Positions 48,645 to 57,457 of a stretch of 64,000 nt of DNA are shown here, piece after piece; positions within the stretch are counted from its first letter, which is position 1; every line of letters starts with the position of its first letter. Source of the DNA: CAUZIZ01 sp963579905 (lineage in GTDB: Bacteria > Acidobacteriota > UBA6911 > RPQK01 > JAJDTT01); contig CAUZIZ010000006.1 in NCBI GenBank assembly GCA_963579905.1, forward strand, positions 1 through 64,000. Reading direction: 5' to 3'. Position numbers and translations under genes: made by a program. The notes under the pieces were generated by a model. The model was given only the letters and a program-made list of their open reading frames with translations. It had not been told where the DNA came from and did no database searches.

Positions 48645-50306
48645 ATGACCGAAGGCAGCCACAAAGCCGGAAAAGCTTCAGGTGTAGACGATTCTGCAAA
48701 CGCATCTTCAGGCCTTTCAGAGCCCGAGGCTGGCCAGACCGGACAGTTTGAGGCCCCTTACCCTGGCTCCAGGGAGATGCCTCGCTGGGAGACGGGAGAA
48801 CTGATTGATGCTCCTCGGTTCACTTGGAGAAATTGGTTCGCGCTATTGGGCCCTGGATTGGTTTTGGGTGGTGGAGCCATCGGAGGTGGAGAGTGGCTGA
48901 TGGGACCAGCCGTGACCGCCAAGTACGGTGGCACTCTGATGTGGCTGGCCACTCTCAGTATCGTCGGTCAGGTCTTCTATAACATCGAGATCAGCCGCTA
49001 TACGCTCTACACCGGAGAGCCGATTTTCACCGGCAAGTTCCGTATTCTTCCCGGCCCCAAGTTCTGGGTTTGCGCCTATCTACTCCTGGATTTCGGAGCG
49101 GTATTCCCCTACCTGGCGGCCAATGCGGCCACACCACTCGCATCTGTCCTGCTGGGCGGCGTGATCCCCGACCCAATGAACAACGACATGCACTGGTGGC
49201 TGATGCGGCTCCTCGCCTACCTGATCTTTCTGCTAGCGATGGTGCCCATGGTCGTGGGGGGGAAAATCTACAACTCTCTGAAAGTGCTCATGAGTTTCAA
49301 GATCGTCGTGGTCCTTGGATTTCTCTCGGTTGTTGCGATTTTCCACTCCAGTGCTTCAACCTGGTACGAGATCTTCGGAGGGTTCCTTTGCTTCGGGTCA
49401 CTCCCTACGGGTCCTAGCGAAACCACAAACCTGTTTGTGTCCGTCTTCAACGGACAAGGTGTTCCTGAGATCGACTTCAGCACCATTGCGCTGCTGGCCG
49501 CCTTCGCCGCAATTGCGGGCAGTGGTGGCCTTTCCAATGCTCCCATCAGCAACTACACCCGAGATCAGGGGTGGGGGATGGGGCACCATGTCGGCGCCAT
49601 TCCAAGTGTGGTCGGCGGGCGTAACATCTCCCTCTCCCATGTGGGGAAGGTGTTCGAGGTAACCGCAGAGTCTCTTCCCCGGTGGCGCAGGTGGTACCGG
49701 CATGTGGTGCGGGATCAGGTAGCGGTCTGGATGCCAGCTTGCTTCCTGGGGGTTGCGCTGCCGAGCATGCTCTCGGTTGAGTTCCTGCCTCGTGGAACCG
49801 AGGCGAGTAGCTGGGTGGCGGCCGGCATGACCGCGGAGGGTGTGAGGCAGCATGTCGGAGCTGCCTGGGGATCCTCTTCGGGTCACATTTTCTGGTACAT
49901 GACGATGCTCTGTGGCTTCCTGGTCCTGGCCCCGTCGATGGCAACCAGTGCAGATGGAGTTGTTCGACGTTGGGTCGACGTCTTCTGGACATCGAGTGCT
50001 CGTCTCAGAAAGCTGGATCCCGGCAAGATTCGCGGGGTCTACTTCGGTGTGCTCATCTGCTACGCGGTCTTCGGCATGATCGTTCTCTCTATCGCTCCTC
50101 CCCTGGACCTGTTGAAGATTGCAGCCAACATCTTCAACTACGCTCTTGGTGTCAGTTGTCTTCATACGCTCGTGGTCAACGTGACGCTGCTCCCGCCTGG
50201 CTTGAAGCCAGGCTGGTTCATGCGGATAGGCCTCTTTTGTGGTGGACTCTTCTTCCTCCTGTTGGCGGTCATCACCACACTGAATCTGGTCGGGTTGCTC
50301 TCCTGA
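48645..50306 (+). CDS. Nramp-like divalent-metal transporter family protein
   Basis: 553 aa with about 11-12 membrane helices after a polar N-terminus of 60 residues rich in Ser, Gly and Glu. The first helix GPGLVLGGGAIGGGEWLMGP resembles the Nramp entry helix, where a DPGN is expected, but here it reads GGAIGGG. Later GSGGLSNAPISNYTRDQGWGMG and LVLAPSMATSADGVVRRW are conserved stretches of this branch. Because the metal-binding Asp-Pro-Gly is missing, the substrate may not be Mn/Fe. An RBS is weak (TTAGGAG). Downstream the TIM-barrel gene begins 51 nt later. Confidence 0.7.
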   Translation: MTEGSHKAGKASGVDDSANASSGLSEPEAGQTGQFEAPYPGSREMPRWETGELIDAPRFTWRNWFALLGPGLVLGGGAIGGGEWLMGPAVTAKYGGTLMWLATLSIVGQVFYNIEISRYTLYTGEPIFTGKFRILPGPKFWVCAYLLLDFGAVFPYLAANAATPLASVLLGGVIPDPMNNDMHWWLMRLLAYLIFLLAMVPMVVGGKIYNSLKVLMSFKIVVVLGFLSVVAIFHSSASTWYEIFGGFLCFGSLPTGPSETTNLFVSVFNGQGVPEIDFSTIALLAAFAAIAGSGGLSNAPISNYTRDQGWGMGHHVGAIPSVVGGRNISLSHVGKVFEVTAESLPRWRRWYRHVVRDQVAVWMPACFLGVALPSMLSVEFLPRGTEASSWVAAGMTAEGVRQHVGAAWGSSSGHIFWYMTMLCGFLVLAPSMATSADGVVRRWVDVFWTSSARLRKLDPGKIRGVYFGVLICYAVFGMIVLSIAPPLDLLKIAANIFNYALGVSCLHTLVVNVTLLPPGLKPGWFMRIGLFCGGLFFLLLAVITTLNLVGLLS

Positions 50307-50356
50307 AAAGGAGCCTGAGATCTGGCTTTCTGAAAACTTGGCCCAAGGTTTTGGCA

Positions 50357-51352
50357 TTGAACAAACGGCACGCACGGGGAACAAGGAAGCCCAACCGCCG
50401 AGAGTTCGGGGCTGCGATCGCAACGGGATTTTTCGCTGAGTCGATCGGTAGGACTGGAATCAGCGCCGCAAGTCCGGGTTCCAGGATGAATCTTTGCGTT
50501 TTCTCGAAGCACCTGCAGTGGCTCGACTATGAAGAGATGGCAGCAACGGCAGTCGAGCTAGGCTTCGACGGAGTCGATCTGACCGTGCGACCCGGAGGGC
50601 ATGTCGAGCCAGACCGGGTCAAAAGGGACCTTCCCCGGGCGATCAAGGCAATTCGAGCTGCCGGTCTGGAGATCCCGATGATCACCACGGCGATTACGGA
50701 TGCGACAAGTCCTGCGTCTGTTGCCGTTCTGGAAGCCGCTGCTCAACAGGGGATCGGTCACTATCGAATGGGGTATTTTCGGTACGAGCCGGCGCAGAGT
50801 ATTTCCGAAACCCTGGACCTGGCAAGGAAGAAGTTGGAGAAACTGGAGGTGCTCAACCGACGCCTCGGTATATGCGGTGACTACCAGAACCATGCCGGCA
50901 GCCGCTATGTTGGAGCCTCGGTGTGGGATCTGCGGGAGCTTCTTGGTGGTCTGGATCCGCGCTGGCTGGGATGCCAATTCGATATTCGACATGCGACTGT
51001 CGAGGGTGGGCTGAGCTGGTCCACGGATTTTAAGGCCGTCACGGCCCGAACGCATACTCTGGTGCTGAAAGATTTCAGGTGGCAGCTGGTTGGGGAAGAC
51101 TGGAGTGTTGAGAATTGCCCTATCGGGTCGGGGATGGTTCGCTTCAAAGAGTTTTTCGAGCTTTTGAAGGCGTCAGGGTTTTTGGGACCGGTTTCCCTTC
51201 ACTTCGAGTATGCTCTGGGCGGCGCAGATCATGGTGCTCGCCAGCTTGAGTCTGATGCGGAAACAGTGCTCAGGGCGATGCGCGGAGATGTTGCTGCCGT
51301 GAGGCAGCTTCTCACACCAGACTCATCCCCTTTGCGAAACCCATTCGACTGA
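50357..51352 (+). CDS. Tat-signal TIM-barrel sugar isomerase/epimerase
   Basis: About 331 aa from TTG 50357 (start uncertain). NRREFGAAIATGFFAESIG is a Tat-like signal. The AP-endonuclease-2 barrel follows: FSKHLQWLDYEEMAATAVELGFDGVDLTVRPGG, CGDYQNHAGS, GCQFDIRHATVEGG and SLHFEYALGG, with Glu, His and Asp metal ligands. It resembles the Hyi/xylose isomerase-like enzymes found at 24900. The two are paralogous in type, not close copies. Confidence 0.8.
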   Translation: MNKRHARGTRKPNRREFGAAIATGFFAESIGRTGISAASPGSRMNLCVFSKHLQWLDYEEMAATAVELGFDGVDLTVRPGGHVEPDRVKRDLPRAIKAIRAAGLEIPMITTAITDATSPASVAVLEAAAQQGIGHYRMGYFRYEPAQSISETLDLARKKLEKLEVLNRRLGICGDYQNHAGSRYVGASVWDLRELLGGLDPRWLGCQFDIRHATVEGGLSWSTDFKAVTARTHTLVLKDFRWQLVGEDWSVENCPIGSGMVRFKEFFELLKASGFLGPVSLHFEYALGGADHGARQLESDAETVLRAMRGDVAAVRQLLTPDSSPLRNPFD

Positions 51353-51438
51353 AGTACGTGAAATAGGAGTGACGGCCGGGAAAAATATTCCTTTTGGGCT
51401 AGCAGTCACTGCTCCTGAAGGTGTGAAGGAATGAAGAA

Positions 51439-52428
51439 ATGAGTATCGATATCGAAGCAGTTCACAGAAAGATCGAACAGGAAAGTGTGTTCGTTGCAAC
51501 CCTGACTGCAGAAGTTGGAAAGGTCATCGTCGGTCAAGACTACATGGTGCAGCGGCTGCTCATTGGACTCTTGTCGAATGGACATGTTCTTCTGGAGGGA
51601 GTTCCGGGGCTGGCCAAGACGCTCACCGTGCGCACTCTCTCCGAGGCCATCCAGACCCGGTTTCAGCGTATCCAGTTTACCCCTGATCTGCTTCCAGCCG
51701 ACCTACTGGGGACCCTGATCTACGATCAGAAGGAGGGGACCTTCAAGACCAAGAAGGGTCCGATTTTTTCCAACCTGATCCTGGCAGACGAGATCAATCG
51801 AGCTCCTGCCAAGGTGCAGTCTGCACTCCTGGAAGCAATGCAGGAGCGGACCGTTACCCTTGGTGAGACCACCTTCCCTCTAGACGATCCTTTTCTGGTT
51901 CTGGCCACCCAGAATCCCATTGAGCAAGAGGGTACCTACCCCCTACCCGAGGCCCAGATCGACCGTTTCATGCTCAAGCTCGTGGTGGGATATCCGTCCC
52001 AGGAGGAAGAGTTGGAGATCGTGCGTCGGATGACGGGAGGAGCGACACCTGAGCCCGACGCCGTGGTCAAGCCGGAGGACATCATCAGGGCAAGGAGTAC
52101 GGTTGAGGAAGTCTACATCGATCCCAAGGTGCAGCAATACATCATCGATATCGTTTTCGCCACGCGACAACCCAAAGACTACGGCTTGGCGGAGCTAGAA
52201 GACCTGGTCTCCTATGGCGCATCCCCGCGCGCCTCCATCTTTCTGGCTAAGGCGTCCAAGGCACACGCTTTCTTGAAACGCCGCGGCTATGTGACGCCAG
52301 AGGACGTACGAGCCATCGGTCTGGACATCTTGCGACACCGAGTCATCATAACCTACGAAGCCGAGGCGGAAGAAGTGACGTCCGAGGAGGTAGTGCAGAA
52401 GGTATTGGACACGGTCGAAGTGCCGTAG
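51439..52428 (+). CDS. MoxR-family AAA+ ATPase
   Basis: 329 aa. Walker A GVPGLAKTL (54-62), Walker B LILADEINRAP (113-123), sensor 1 FLVLATQNPIEQEGTYPLPEAQ, arginine finger region IDRFMLK and sensor 2 SPRASIFLAKA. MoxR ATPases act as chaperones that activate or insert vWA-domain partners. It leads the DUF58-Bat operon and should supply its ATPase. ATG start. Confidence 0.95.
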   Translation: MSIDIEAVHRKIEQESVFVATLTAEVGKVIVGQDYMVQRLLIGLLSNGHVLLEGVPGLAKTLTVRTLSEAIQTRFQRIQFTPDLLPADLLGTLIYDQKEGTFKTKKGPIFSNLILADEINRAPAKVQSALLEAMQERTVTLGETTFPLDDPFLVLATQNPIEQEGTYPLPEAQIDRFMLKLVVGYPSQEEELEIVRRMTGGATPEPDAVVKPEDIIRARSTVEEVYIDPKVQQYIIDIVFATRQPKDYGLAELEDLVSYGASPRASIFLAKASKAHAFLKRRGYVTPEDVRAIGLDILRHRVIITYEAEAEEVTSEEVVQKVLDTVEVP

Positions 52429-52435
52429 TAATCGA

Positions 52436-52575
52436 GTAGTGGAGTAGTGAGCAGTGAGCAGTGAGCAGTGAGCAGTAAGCAGTACGCAGTAAGCAGTGAT
52501 CAGGTCTGTCGGTGCTCAGATAACAGCCACAGCTTGCAACCCACTGCTCACTTCACTACTCCTCACTGCTCACTG
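52436..52575. repeat. R4 element: GAGCAGTG arrays around conserved core
   Basis: Left array GAGTAGTGGAGTAGTGAGCA then five GCAGTGA-type units (52436-52500). The core TCGGTGCTCAGATAACAGCC ACAGCTTGCAAC (to 52542) is close to 43542-43575. Right inverted array CACTGCTCACTTCACTACTC (52543-52575). The element separates moxR from the DUF58 gene, an unusual insertion inside an otherwise tight operon. Confidence 0.85.
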
Positions 52576-52581
52576 AAGCCC

Positions 52582-53460
52582 ATGATACCCACAGAGATCC
52601 TTAAGAAAGTACGTCGCCTTGAGATCACGACCCGGGGGCTGGTTAATGAGGTCTTCTCGGGTGAGTACCACTCTGTCTTCAAGGGTCGCGGAATGAACTT
52701 TTCGGAAGTGCGGGAGTATCAGTTTGGTGATGACGTCAGGAGTATCGACTGGAATGTCACAGCCCGGATGGGGCATCCCTTCGTCAAGGTGTTCGAGGAG
52801 GAAAGAGAGCTCACGGTAATGTTGCTCGTCGACGCCAGCTCCTCCGGGGAGTTTGGTTCGGGCGAGAGAATGAAGGGCGAAATTGCAGTCGAGATCTGTG
52901 CCCTCCTGGGATTTTCAGCCATTAAGAACAATGACAAGGTCGGGCTTATCATCTTCACCGATCAAGTTGAGAAGTTCGTGCCTCCCCGCAAGGGACGGGC
53001 TCACGTTCTTCGGGTCCTTAGAGAGCTCTTGTACTTCCAGCCAGGACACAAATCGACCGACATCGGAATGGCGCTGGAATACTTGACCCACGTGATTAGA
53101 CGAAGAAGCGTGGTTTTTCTTGTCTCTGACTTCTTGTCCAAGAGTTTCGAACGGGCACTTCGAGTCGCCAGCCGCAGGCATGACCTGGTAGCCATTCAAG
53201 TCAGTGACCCTCGGGAGTTGGAACTTCCCAACGTGGGATACATCGAGTTTGAGGATGCCGAGACGGGTGAGCGCCTCATCATGGATACGAGGGATACCCA
53301 AGTGCGCGAAGACTTCGCCGCCAGGGTACGCGAGGAGCTTGCGAAGCGAGAGAAATTCTTCAAATCGATTGGTGTCGACAGTATCAACATAAGCACCGAT
53401 CTGCCCTACGTTCAAACTCTGATCCATTTCTTTCGTCTCAGAGTACGGAGGTTCCGATGA
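52582..53460 (+). CDS. DUF58 (vWA-like) protein of the MoxR-Bat operon
   Basis: 292 aa. Start ATG 52582 just after the repeat; the longer open frame from 52468 runs through repeat DNA. The DUF58 signature is FKGRGMNFSEVREYQFGDDVRSIDWNVTAR (about 35-63), followed by a vWA fold with LLVDASSSGEFG (DxSxS-like) and VFLVSDFLS. Usually a partner of MoxR. The stop overlaps the next gene's ATG (ATGA, 53457-53460). Confidence 0.93.
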   Translation: MIPTEILKKVRRLEITTRGLVNEVFSGEYHSVFKGRGMNFSEVREYQFGDDVRSIDWNVTARMGHPFVKVFEEERELTVMLLVDASSSGEFGSGERMKGEIAVEICALLGFSAIKNNDKVGLIIFTDQVEKFVPPRKGRAHVLRVLRELLYFQPGHKSTDIGMALEYLTHVIRRRSVVFLVSDFLSKSFERALRVASRRHDLVAIQVSDPRELELPNVGYIEFEDAETGERLIMDTRDTQVREDFAARVREELAKREKFFKSIGVDSINISTDLPYVQTLIHFFRLRVRRFR

Positions 53461-54491
53461 AGCCGGGATCTCTACTTCTCCTCTTGAGAGGGGGGCTGTA
53501 CGGCTTCTTTCTGGTGTCTACCCTGACTGCTGCTCAGCCAGAGCCGACTGTTTCGGCGAAGGTAGACCGATCGCGAATCACCGTGGGCGACGTGATTCGC
53601 TACACCGTGACCGTGACCACAGACGATGGGATTCAGGTAGACCTTCCCCAGGAAACGGACGAGATCGGAGACTTCGAGGTCAGGAGCTACCAAGCCACGG
53701 GACCTGCCGTAAAGGACGGGAAAAGCGTTTGGACTCTCGAGTACTCGCTTTCCATCTTCTCGACCGGGGAGTTCAAGTTACCTCCCTTCAAATTGACTTA
53801 CCATACTGGGGATGAGACCCAGAAGAGCGAGCTCTTTTCCGAGGCTATTGAACTCGTCGTAGAAAGTGTCAAACCTGCTGATGCAGAGGACATCCTCGAC
53901 ATCAAGTCGCCGGTTGCCATACCCAGGAGCTGGTGGTCCTTGTGGCCCTGGTTTGCGATAGCCGCTGGATTGATTGTTCTTGGGGTGCTCGGCTTCCTCT
54001 GGTACCGCCGACGAGACACGAGCGAGGAGGCGATCGCTGCTCCGAAGAAGGTGCAGCTCTCGCCCCATGAGGAGGCCTATCGAGCTCTTCGCCAACTACG
54101 AGATGCGGGTTTTCTCGAGCAGCAGATGATCAAGTTGTACTACATCAAGATCTCCGAGATCATACGGCGCTACATCGGGCGTCGGTTCCAGGTTGAGGCG
54201 ATGGAGCTCACCTCGACCGAGGTTCTGGCGCGTCTCCGAGGGGAGAAGCTAGAAGCCGATGCCTATCGACTCTTTCAGGAGTTCTTCAGTCTGTGCGACT
54301 TGGTCAAGTTTGCGAAATACAGGCCCTCAGAGGCGCAACACGGACAGGTGATGCAGGGGGCAACCGAGATTGTCGATGTGACGAAGAAATCCGCTGAACC
54401 CATTGAGGAAGAAAAACTTCAGGGGCCCGTGTCGGCCAAGACCGAGCCGAGTGTCCCGGCTGCTAAAGAGTTCACAAGCCAAGTCACGTGA
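53457..54491 (+). CDS. BatD-like/DUF4381-type membrane protein
   Basis: 344 aa. Signal peptide (LLLLRGGLYGFFLVSTLTAA), an Ig-like exported domain (TVSAKVDRSRITVGDVIRYTVTV), one membrane helix (WSLWPWFAIAAGLIVLGVLGFLWYRR) and a cytoplasmic helical domain (HEEAYRALRQLRD, YIKISEIIRRYIGRRF, ELTSTEVLARL). Overlaps DUF58 and the next gene closely, so part of the Bat operon. Function not known; probably a membrane scaffold for the vWA proteins. Confidence 0.8.
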   Translation: MKPGSLLLLLRGGLYGFFLVSTLTAAQPEPTVSAKVDRSRITVGDVIRYTVTVTTDDGIQVDLPQETDEIGDFEVRSYQATGPAVKDGKSVWTLEYSLSIFSTGEFKLPPFKLTYHTGDETQKSELFSEAIELVVESVKPADAEDILDIKSPVAIPRSWWSLWPWFAIAAGLIVLGVLGFLWYRRRDTSEEAIAAPKKVQLSPHEEAYRALRQLRDAGFLEQQMIKLYYIKISEIIRRYIGRRFQVEAMELTSTEVLARLRGEKLEADAYRLFQEFFSLCDLVKFAKYRPSEAQHGQVMQGATEIVDVTKKSAEPIEEEKLQGPVSAKTEPSVPAAKEFTSQVT

Positions 54492-54492
54492 G

Positions 54493-55485
54493 ATGTTCCT
54501 TCGATTTGCTGATCCCCACTATCTCTGGCTTTTCCTCCTGCTTCCGCTGTTGTATCTCTGGTACATCAAGCGGCATGCCCTGGGAGCGCCCGCGGCGCGC
54601 TTTCCACATATTGGCTCGCTCAAGGCCGTGTACAGGCCTTCGGCAGTACGCGCCAGGCATATTTCATTTGCGCTGCGCCTGCTGGTTCTCGCTGCCCTGA
54701 TCGTCGTTTCGGCTCGACCTCAGTCAGGGGCTGCCCAGGAAGAGCTCCTGACGGAGGGCATCGACATAATTCTGGCGCTGGATCTGTCGAGCTCAATGTT
54801 GGCTGAGGATATCGAGCCGAATCGAGTCGAGGCATCCAAGCAGGTAGCCGCCGACTTCATCAAGCAGCGTAAGAACGATCGAATTGGCCTGGTTGTGTTT
54901 GCCGCACGCGGGTACACCCAGTGTCCGCTGACCCTGGATTATGGCGTGCTCCTCAACTTTCTCGAAGAGATTCGAGTGGGAGTCATCGACGACGGAACCG
55001 CTATCGGCATGGGTGTGGCGGCGGGCGTCAGCCGTTTGCGGGATAGCGAGGCGAAGTCGAAGGTGATGATTCTGTTGACCGATGGACGCAACAATAGGGG
55101 CGAGATCGATCCCATCACTGCAGCCCAGATGGCTGAGGCTCTGGGAATTCGCATCTACGCGATCGGCGCCGGTGCCAAGGGGGTAGCTCGCTACCCAGTC
55201 CAGGATCCACTCCTGGGTAAGAGGTACGCTCAGATCCGAGTGGATATCGACGAAGATACCCTGGAAAAGGTTGCCGACCTGACCGGTGGACGTTACTTCA
55301 GAGCCACCGATAGGCAGAGCCTCGAAGAGACATACGCCGAGATAGATCGGTTGGAGAAGACCGAAATTGAGGTCAAGGAGTACACGCGCTACGGGGAGTT
55401 GTTTGGTTACCCTCTAGTCCTGGCAGCCGTGCTCCTGCTGAGTGAGATCGGACTAGCCAATACGAGGTTTCGAAAGATCCCATAA
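54493..55485 (+). CDS. BatA-type vWA membrane protein
   Basis: 330 aa from ATG 54493, 1 nt after the preceding stop. Starts FLRFADPHYLWLFLLLPLLYLW (two N-terminal helices), then a vWA domain with MIDAS residues DLSSS (after IILALD), T in DDGTAIGMG and D in LLTDGRNN. C-terminal helix (GYPLVLAAVLLLSEIGLA). Bat proteins of Bacteroides and other phyla are linked with oxygen tolerance; the molecular role is unknown. Confidence 0.9.
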   Translation: MFLRFADPHYLWLFLLLPLLYLWYIKRHALGAPAARFPHIGSLKAVYRPSAVRARHISFALRLLVLAALIVVSARPQSGAAQEELLTEGIDIILALDLSSSMLAEDIEPNRVEASKQVAADFIKQRKNDRIGLVVFAARGYTQCPLTLDYGVLLNFLEEIRVGVIDDGTAIGMGVAAGVSRLRDSEAKSKVMILLTDGRNNRGEIDPITAAQMAEALGIRIYAIGAGAKGVARYPVQDPLLGKRYAQIRVDIDEDTLEKVADLTGGRYFRATDRQSLEETYAEIDRLEKTEIEVKEYTRYGELFGYPLVLAAVLLLSEIGLANTRFRKIP

Positions 55486-55495
55486 TCTCCTTCAA

Positions 55496-55556
55496 TATTT
55501 GAGATTTGGGACTTGTGTGGGAATTGGTGCCTTGGGACTTGGCACCTGGAAAAACA
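55496..55556 (+). repeat. Degenerate TTGGGACTTGG-type repeat before batB
   Basis: GATTTGGGACTTGTGTGGGA ... CCTTGGGACTTGGCACCTGG. Similar, in reverse, to 16650-16705. It lies between two operon genes and inside the longest open frame of the next gene. Confidence 0.55.
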
Positions 55557-55566
55557 GGGGGACAGG

Positions 55567-56598
55567 TTGCTCCGATTTTCAGAAGTAGAATTCCTCTACC
55601 TGCTGGGCCTGATGCCGATTCTCTTCCTGTTTTTCCTCTGGTCTTTTCGCCAGAAGCGAAGTGCCCTGATGAGGTTCGGCGGCACCAAACTAACGGAAAG
55701 ATTGACGGGGGAAGCCAGCCGGCGCCGGCAGTGGTGGAAAGCGACGCTGCTGCTATTGGGAGTGGCCCTGCTTGTAGCAGCCCTGGCCCGGCCTCAGTTC
55801 GGCGCAAAGGTGGAGACCATCGAGCGTGAAGGACAGGATATTGTGATTGCCCTGGATGTCTCACTCTCAATGCTGGCCCGCGACATCCAACCCAATCGCC
55901 TGCAGAAGGCCAAACACGCAATGAGCTCCCTGATAGACCTGTCAGAGGGGGACCGAATAGGTTTGATCGCCTTCGCTGGGGAGGCCTTTGTTCAGTGTCC
56001 GCTGACTCTCGACAAGCGCGCTGCCACAATGCTCCTGAACACGATGGGGCCCGACCTGATCCCAGTTCCCGGGACCGCTTTGACGTCTGCGATGCGGAAA
56101 TCTCTGACGCTGTTTCCTGAAAAGGAACAGAAACATAAGGTGCTCATTCTTATGACCGATGGAGAGGGTCACACTGGGGAACCGCTGGAGGCGGCGAAGG
56201 AGGCGGCGGACCAGGGAGTCCGAATCTACACGGTAGGCATCGGATCTACCCAGGGGACCCCTATTCCTCTCCTGGGACCCAAGGAGAGACAGAAGGGATT
56301 CAAGAAGGACGGTGAAGGTGAAGTCGTAATGACCCGGCTGGACGAGATCACTCTCCGGGAGGTCGCCGAACTCACCGGGGGGAAGTACTATCGTGCTTCT
56401 CCGGGGGTGAGCGAACTCGAAGATCTCTATGCTGATATAGCTGGGATGGACAAGAAGACGCTCTCTTCAGTCCAGGTAACTCAGTTCGAAGAACGCTTTC
56501 AGATTCTCGTCCTGATAGCTCTCTTCCTGCTTGTCGTGGAACTCATTCTGGCAGAGAGAAGGAAGGTAAAAGCAGTCTGGCAGGGTAGATTCCAATGA
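55567..56598 (+). CDS. BatB-type vWA membrane protein
   Basis: 343 aa from TTG 55567, chosen because it gives LLRFSEVEFLYLLGLMPILF, matching the BatA start, while the open frame from 55513 runs through a repeat. MIDAS: DVSLS (after IVIALD), T in PGTALTSAM and D in ILMTDGEGH. One C-terminal helix (FQILVLIALFLLVVELILAERR). Contains QCPLTLDKRAATMLL, shared with BatA. The stop overlaps the next ATG. Confidence 0.88.
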   Translation: MLRFSEVEFLYLLGLMPILFLFFLWSFRQKRSALMRFGGTKLTERLTGEASRRRQWWKATLLLLGVALLVAALARPQFGAKVETIEREGQDIVIALDVSLSMLARDIQPNRLQKAKHAMSSLIDLSEGDRIGLIAFAGEAFVQCPLTLDKRAATMLLNTMGPDLIPVPGTALTSAMRKSLTLFPEKEQKHKVLILMTDGEGHTGEPLEAAKEAADQGVRIYTVGIGSTQGTPIPLLGPKERQKGFKKDGEGEVVMTRLDEITLREVAELTGGKYYRASPGVSELEDLYADIAGMDKKTLSSVQVTQFEERFQILVLIALFLLVVELILAERRKVKAVWQGRFQ

Positions 56599-57446
56599 TC
56601 AATTCGACGTTTCTCGCTATTCTTCGATCGGTACGCCTCCGGCCGCTGTTCTGCGGATGGACGATCAGCTTCTGGCTGTTGGCTGAGTTCGGGATGGGTC
56701 AGGCAGGCCGTGACAAAGTCCTGGAAGGGAACAGTCTGTTTACCGAGGGCCGATTCGAGGAAGCCCACGAAAAGTATCAGCAGGCACTTGAGGAAGATCC
56801 CTCTTCGGAAGTGATCCGCTACAACCTGGGGGATGCGGAATACAAGAAGAATCTATACGAAGAAGCGATTGAAGCCTTTTCCCAGGCTTCGCAGACGGAA
56901 GAGCCTGAGCTTCAGGCCAGAGCCTCTTACAATCTTGGAAATGCGCTCTATCGGCTGGGCAAGTTGGAGGACAGTATTCAAGCCTACAAGGAGGCGCTGA
57001 GAATCGATCCGGGTGATACAGATTCCAAGCACAATCTGGAGTTCGTCAACAGCAAGCTCGCGGAACAAGAGCAGCAGAAGCAGCAAGATAAGCAGGAGAA
57101 ACAGGAGGATAAGAAGGATCAGGACCAACAAGACCAGGAGAACCAGGATAAATCCCAGAATGAGCAGGGAAATCAGGATCAGAAACAGGATGGGGAGCAA
57201 GGACAGAATACTCCTGAGGAACAAGACTCCGATCAGAATCAGCCAGAACAGCAGAAGGATCAGGGCAAAGAGCAGGCCGAACAGCAGCAGGATTCAGGTT
57301 CGGAACAGGCAGACTCTCAGGCGACTCCAAAGATGTCCAGGGAAGAAGCGGAACGGCTGTTGGAGGCGTTGAGCGAAAGCAACAATGAGTTGAAGACAAA
57401 GAAGCTCGAAACGAAGGGAAGAGTCCCAGTGGAGAAGGACTGGTAG
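56595..57446 (+). CDS. BatC/E-type TPR protein with Gln/Asp/Lys-rich tail
   Basis: 283 aa. Hydrophobic N-terminus (signal or anchor), then three TPR repeats (VLEGNSLFTEGRFEEAHEKYQQAL, YNLGDAEYKKNLYEEAIEAF and ASYNLGNALYRLGKLEDSIQ). Residues about 155-240 are low-complexity Gln/Asp/Lys/Glu (QEQQKQQDKQEKQED and further). The end has a helical AERLLEALSESNNEL motif and terminates VPVEKDW, as in many Bat-linked TPR proteins. Overlaps batB by ATGA. Confidence 0.88.
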   Translation: MINSTFLAILRSVRLRPLFCGWTISFWLLAEFGMGQAGRDKVLEGNSLFTEGRFEEAHEKYQQALEEDPSSEVIRYNLGDAEYKKNLYEEAIEAFSQASQTEEPELQARASYNLGNALYRLGKLEDSIQAYKEALRIDPGDTDSKHNLEFVNSKLAEQEQQKQQDKQEKQEDKKDQDQQDQENQDKSQNEQGNQDQKQDGEQGQNTPEEQDSDQNQPEQQKDQGKEQAEQQQDSGSEQADSQATPKMSREEAERLLEALSESNNELKTKKLETKGRVPVEKDW

Positions 57447-57457
57447 GTCCGGATCGA